From contig CAKPOC010000020.1 in NCBI GenBank assembly GCA_934169535.1, forward strand, positions 1-17,910: DNA of 17,910 bases. The letters run 5' to 3'. A program made the position numbers and the translations under genes. The notes under the pieces were generated by a model. It was not told the origin of the DNA and did not search any database. It saw only the letters and a list, made by a program, of their open reading frames with translations. The DNA is from an uncultured Clostridia bacterium. GTDB taxonomy: Bacteria > Bacillota > Clostridia > TANB77 > CAG-508. This document shows positions 15,401-17,910 of this stretch, piece after piece (position 1 is the first letter of the stretch; every line of letters starts with the position of its first letter).

Positions 15401-16898
15401 TAGAAGAGCATTACCTGATTTTTCATCACAAGAAAATAGTCATAATGTAATTTTACCAAAAACTCCTACTCAAGAGATTGTTTCTGAAATCATAGAAAAA
15501 CTTTTAGGCATATCACCTATCAGCATTGATGATAATTTCTTTGAAATTGGTGGAGATTCTATTTTAGCTTTAAAATTACAAATAGAATTATTAAACAAAA
15601 ATATTAAAATATCTTATTCAGATATTTTTACATACAACACAATTGAAAAATTAGCAGAAAGAATTGATAATTTATCTAATCAAATTTCTCAAGCTTCTGT
15701 AGAAGATTATGATTATTCAAAAATAAACAATACTCTTGCTTTAAATAATACTGAAAACATGAAAAAAACAGAAAATAATTCATTAGATGGAATATTGTTA
15801 ACTGGTGCAACAGGATTTTTAGGAATTCACATTCTTGCAAATTTATTAGATACTACAAATTCAAATATATATTGCTTATTAAGAACTGACCCTAGCACCA
15901 CTGTCGAGCAAAAATTATTAAATAAGCTTCATTATTACTTTGGCAAAAAATACGATTCTTTATTAAACACAAGATTTTTTGTAATTAAAGCTAATATTAC
16001 AAAATCAGGTCTTGGAATAACCGAAGATTCTGAGAAAATGCTTTCGCAAAAAGTTTCGCATATTATAAATAGTGCAGCTTTAGTAAAACATTTTGGTTCT
16101 TACGAAAGCTTTAAGAAAACAAATGTTGACATCGTATATGCTTTAATTCAATTTTGTCTAAAATATAATAAAAAGCTAGTGCAAATATCAACTATTAGTG
16201 TTTCAGGAAATTCTCTTTTTGACTTAGGAATACAAAATCACACATTTGAAAAAGACATATATTTTGCAGAAAATAATTTATATATTGGTCAACCTTTAGA
16301 TAATGTTTATGTAAGGACAAAATTTGAAGCTGAAAAACTAATTTTAGAAAATACTGCTAGCAATAATTTAGATGCTTTAATTTTAAGAGTTGGAAATATA
16401 ACAAGTAGATTTTCAGACGGAAAATTCCAAATTAATGATACAGAAAACGCATTTGCAAATAGAATACAATTTTTCTTAAAATTAAAATGTATTCCAGAAT
16501 ATCTACGTGATACTTATATAGAGTTTACACCTGTAGATTACTTAGCTTCGGCAGTTTGCAAAAGTTTGGAATTTACAAACCCTAATGTGAATGTTTTGCA
16601 TTTATATAATTCAAAACATTTATATATGGACAAAGTTGTAGAATTTTTGACTGATTATGATTTAAAATTTGTAAATGATGAATATTTTACAGCACTAATT
16701 TCTTCTAATTTACGCAATAAAAATGACATTTCTGGTTCGTCATTTATAATAAACGACCTTGATAAAAATAATAAATTAGTGTATAATTCTCAAATAAAAA
16801 TTACCAATAAACTTTCTCAAGAATTTCTTGATGAAATAGGATTTGATTGGCCAAATATAACTAAAAATTACATTATTAATTTAATAAAAAATATTTAA
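9453..16898 (+). CDS. Two-module nonribosomal peptide synthetase with terminal reductase (C-A-T-C-A-T-R)
   Basis: 2481 residues. C1 about 10-440, with V137-N-H139-I-I-A-D143-S in place of HHxxxDG: catalytic H139 and D143 kept, first His is Asn, Gly is Ser. A1 about 447-960: P-loop YTSGSTGKPKG at 610, FDFSVWEM, YGITETT, lysine K948; specificity code read against GrsA as DFWNIGMVHK, the threonine code. T1 about 968-1045, phosphopantetheine Ser1003 in LGGDS. C2 about 1060-1473, intact H1184-H1185-I-I-M-D1189-G. A2 about 1480-1990: YTSGSSGKPKG at 1652, FDIFVLES, K1981; code DILQMGMVWK, closest to glycine DILQLGLIWK. T2 Ser2036 in IGGDS. Reductase about 2110-2481: GATGFLG (2118-2124) and Y2286-VRT-K2290. 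No thioesterase or epimerase. Product should leave as an N-acyl dipeptide aldehyde. The start is uncertain (AAAGG 15 bases upstream; ATG 9468 is an alternative). Confidence 0.95.
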   Translation: MAVLSMKNEKLYDLTNPQKSIWLTEQFFNGTTVNNICVSGTLYGNINESLLKKAINNVVMQNDGFRTRITLENSNVKQYISQYTPFDIDLIYIDDKNQLDSIKKEEAKYHFSILNAPLFKFKIAVCKGQFACIILTVNHIIADSWALGLVIQEILKNYNSLLNNKEFLPDTYSYLEYINAENTYKNSKKFEDDKSYWNKVFETIPEQATIPCSENSLKSISNEASRLRFEVNSTLLSQINSFCKTYHVSVFNFFMSIFSIYLGRVANTQDFVIGTPILNRSNFKEKHMIGMFINTAPVRFSNISNLSFKDLVTNTSTQMLSILRHQKYSYNSILEDIRSKHSNVPNLYNIIISYQITKAFDSTLGNYETDWVFNNCCANDFNIHLYDINDTGNLFIDYDFLTDKYSCEDVTDLNNRIINMILQVLKNADISCSDIEIVTPEEKNLMLHVFDNSNVNFPKEKTIVDLFEEQVEKTPNNIALSFEGKTLTYDELNKKANKLARHLISQGIEPKTVIGLRLDKSFEMIIGILAIIKAGCCYLPINMQYPEDRANFMLIDSSAKVLLGTKDSLSSMNFELPEIDISLNNTKIYDYDSSNLNLKISPEDLIYIIYTSGSTGKPKGAMLCHRNVVRLFKNDKFLFDFNETDSWVMFHSVAFDFSVWEMYGALLFGGKLVLISDEVAQDPTLFLDVMQKEHVTVLNQTPTYFYKLLAVEIAKEEKDLSVRYIIFGGEALKPSLIKGWHEKYPKTKLINMYGITETTVHVTFKELSENDLNSSSSNIGVPIPTLHVIVVDKNLKLLPFGTMGEMCVIGEGVFKGYLNREDLNKTKLIHIPEYSSKLIYRSGDTAILHKDGHLEYMGRIDTQVKIRGFRVELGEIEEKILKYSNIDTCIVAKKIDEFGRELLCAYYIKNGPLNISALRILLNKHLPAYMVPQYFIEIDKVPININGKLDIKALPLPTKAQTGIKMLKPRNKTDEFLLSLYEKILHVTNISMSDSFLELGGDSLTAINIAETISEKLHVQVSVKDILEKGTLLDLSDYIASLSAEDSVKITKINSGNIFPLSSAQERIYYACKIIGDNNIVYNTPGAILINTILDSKKVEKVFNEIIKKQSSFRTSFFIEGNEVKQKINDFSEFHIESFKNSAKEINSLIDNFPKPFDLQKAPLLRVELHYLDNGKTLILLDSHHIIMDGISLEILVNDFCKLYSDDMTTDLEIEYKDFSVWEQKLLNSPDIKSEETYWLDKFKNTEINSLNLPYDFSPSLAVSYTGEVFTKDIPEEAFEKYLNTAKALGVSPYTFFLAAFLILLYKYTSQEDITVGTPVSGRDNIQLKNIIGMFVNNIVIRAQINKNDNFKTFLNSIKEQVINDLKNQNYPYNLLLKKLNASSNTSYDKLFDVMFAYQNAHNSKFMLNNSTAEIIKANTKIAKFNLSFEIEADTRLVNIEYRTDLFKKETINNLFNHYINILNKLTQNVAIKDISILSEKEKNTILYDYNNTKLTFDEEKTISQLIEEQVKKEPEKTAIIFKNSRITYEELNKKSNQIAAYLRSIGVKPNSVVGILIDRSLEMIICMLGVLKAGAAYLPIDPTYPRDRITYILNDSSVKVILTKNHLKPLLEGIDATAICVDLKDSTIYKNFSTENLQVINKSTNYAYLIYTSGSSGKPKGVLITHKNVNNFIAAVSSKINFEGAIVSVTTFCFDIFVLESLLPLQKGLTIVLADEEEQNLPKLLNKICMENNVTMLQTTPSRMSLLLTDDSFTYIQKLKTIMLGGEAFPKKLLENLRKLTNSQIFNMYGPTETTVWSSVKDLTNSKDITIGKPIGNTLFYILDNNLNPVSTNVAGTLFIGGLGVSSGYLNREDLTNERFITNPFDKNSIIYNTGDIAKWTPSGEVVCLGRADFQVKIRGLRIELGEIENKLLKFPNIEKAVVCVKTDSLDRQILCGYFVSSQRISISTLRNYLNSFLPNYMVPNFLLQIEKMPYTPNGKIDRRALPDFSSQENSHNVILPKTPTQEIVSEIIEKLLGISPISIDDNFFEIGGDSILALKLQIELLNKNIKISYSDIFTYNTIEKLAERIDNLSNQISQASVEDYDYSKINNTLALNNTENMKKTENNSLDGILLTGATGFLGIHILANLLDTTNSNIYCLLRTDPSTTVEQKLLNKLHYYFGKKYDSLLNTRFFVIKANITKSGLGITEDSEKMLSQKVSHIINSAALVKHFGSYESFKKTNVDIVYALIQFCLKYNKKLVQISTISVSGNSLFDLGIQNHTFEKDIYFAENNLYIGQPLDNVYVRTKFEAEKLILENTASNNLDALILRVGNITSRFSDGKFQINDTENAFANRIQFFLKLKCIPEYLRDTYIEFTPVDYLASAVCKSLEFTNPNVNVLHLYNSKHLYMDKVVEFLTDYDLKFVNDEYFTALISSNLRNKNDISGSSFIINDLDKNNKLVYNSQIKITNKLSQEFLDEIGFDWPNITKNYIINLIKNI

Positions 16899-16913
16899 AA
16901 AGGAGATTCTTAC

Positions 16914-17910
16914 ATGAACTCAACAACTTTATTATTATTGCTATCGGATTTTATTATAATATTTTTAATGATATTCATATCAAAAAACGTTAAGAAAAAT
17001 CAATTAGCTTTAGCTTTTAAATTTAATTTATTATTTATGCTAATTTGGGACTTATCTTTAACTTTTCAGAATATATATTCTGAAAAGTTAGCTATCTCCC
17101 CTATATATTTTGATTATGTTGCATATATTGGCATTTGTTTTTTGCCTATCAGTTTCTTATTTACTGGAATAATTTTTGCAAATAGCAAAATTAAATTTTC
17201 GTATAAATATTTGCTTTTGCTAATAATTCCTTGTATATCACTAATTATGCTATGGACTAATAGCTTCCATCATTCATTTTATAAACTTTACTCATTAAAT
17301 TTAAATGATGTAAAATATGGACCATTTTTAATTTTACATGATCTATACACATATGTATTATTTTTCATTGGAATATTTTTGTTATTAAAATTTTCAATTA
17401 AAAATATGGGATTATTTTCTAAGCAATCATTATTAATAATTTTAGGAATTTCATTTCCACTTATTATTAACATTTTAGGTACATTGCAAATAATTCCAAT
17501 TAACATATACTTCACACCTATATCATTTACATTAACAATTTTATTTTGCTTTTTGGCTATATTTAAATTCAATTTTCTTAATGCAACGCCAATTGCCTTA
17601 CAAAGAGTTGTTGATAGAATGTCTGATGGTTACTTAGTTTTAAATGATGATGAAGTTATTACAGATTTTAATAATACTTTTTTGTCAACATTTAAAATAA
17701 ATAGTGAAGCATTACGTGGAATAACCTTAAAAACTTTTTCGAAATCCCAAAATCTAAGTTATTCTGTACTTGAAAAAGCAATTCAAAAAACAAAAAAATC
17801 AACAAATACAGTTTCTTTTGAATACACTGCGAAGAAAATAAATAAAGTTTTCTCTATTGAAATAACTTCTATTTATTCAGATGGTTCACAACTTGGAACA
17901 TTAATTTTAT
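16914..17910 (+). CDS. 7TM-type sensor protein with PAS domain (histidine-kinase-like), 3' end beyond window
   Basis: ATG 16914 has AAAAAGGAGA upstream and lies 15 bases after the NRPS stop. The frame is open to the window end (332 codons). Residues 5-220 contain about seven hydrophobic segments with the soluble loop WTNSFHHSFY at 114-123, typical of the HisKA_7TM N-terminal sensing region. A PAS domain begins near 228 (RVVDRMSDGYLVLNDDEVIT). Such proteins usually continue into a histidine kinase or a diguanylate cyclase. The output domain is outside the window, so which one cannot be said. Co-transcription with the NRPS suggests that it senses the product or a related signal and may control the cluster. 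It is not certain that it belongs to the pathway. Confidence 0.8.
   Translation, partial: MNSTTLLLLLSDFIIIFLMIFISKNVKKNQLALAFKFNLLFMLIWDLSLTFQNIYSEKLAISPIYFDYVAYIGICFLPISFLFTGIIFANSKIKFSYKYLLLLIIPCISLIMLWTNSFHHSFYKLYSLNLNDVKYGPFLILHDLYTYVLFFIGIFLLLKFSIKNMGLFSKQSLLIILGISFPLIINILGTLQIIPINIYFTPISFTLTILFCFLAIFKFNFLNATPIALQRVVDRMSDGYLVLNDDEVITDFNNTFLSTFKINSEALRGITLKTFSKSQNLSYSVLEKAIQKTKKSTNTVSFEYTAKKINKVFSIEITSIYSDGSQLGTLIL

Noticed and set aside
17288..17572. 94-codon minus-strand frame near the window end
   Set aside because: It is the shadow of the 7TM sensor gene, whose plus-strand frame is open, preceded by a strong SD and rich in membrane segments.
1..17910. CRISPR array, riboswitch or rRNA
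   Set aside because: No regularly spaced repeats with unique spacers, no recognisable conserved riboswitch core and no rRNA signature were seen; the only stable RNA gene evident is tRNA-Pro.

Overview
The window reads as chromosome of a very AT-rich Firmicute, most likely an uncultured gut-type Clostridia member. The grounds are strong AGGAGG-type ribosome binding sites, sigma-A promoters with 17-18 bp spacing, TnpV/relaxase/RepA-type mobile debris typical of Clostridia, and a two-module reductase-terminated NRPS of the kind described from gut Clostridia. Species cannot be named from sequence alone.

Left part (1-6280) looks like an eroded mobile element lying against the 3' end of a tRNA-Pro gene. 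It holds the last codons of an unidentified ORF (1-90), a small array of TTGACTGCAT repeats, and a 5'-truncated DUF6076-like zinc-finger gene. Next comes a compact locus with all the parts of a type I toxin-antitoxin system: a 36-residue hydrophobic peptide, an SD-sequestering hairpin, direct repeats, a bidirectional terminator and a convergent antisense promoter. A four-gene plus-strand operon follows (1487-5118): a DUF2975 (YoaS-like) membrane protein, a YozG-like XRE regulator, a large DUF4153/DUF4173-type membrane protein with a BNR-like C-terminus, and an unrecognised membrane protein. The large gene is broken into three frames, and both breaks fall on an in-frame CGG codon. On the minus strand lie pieces of a RepA_N initiator (with an internal TAG), a TnpV fragment and a relaxase C-terminal fragment.

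Middle part (6281-7567): tRNA-Pro(TGG) with its own promoter and an intact HtrA/DegP membrane-anchored serine protease, both on the minus strand. These look like ordinary core genes.

Right part (7687-17910) is a biosynthetic operon on the plus strand. A sigma-A promoter drives a fatty acyl-CoA ligase. Twenty bases on is a 2481-residue NRPS of order C-A-T-C-A-T-reductase, and fifteen bases after that a 7TM-PAS sensor protein that runs off the window. By the specificity codes I read, module 1 should activate threonine (DFWNIGMVHK) and module 2 probably glycine (DILQMGMVWK). With a starter condensation domain fed by acyl-CoA and an NAD(P)H-dependent terminal reductase, the inferred product is an N-acyl-Thr-Gly aldehyde, a potential protease-inhibitor-type lipopeptide aldehyde. 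The acyl chain and final product are inference.
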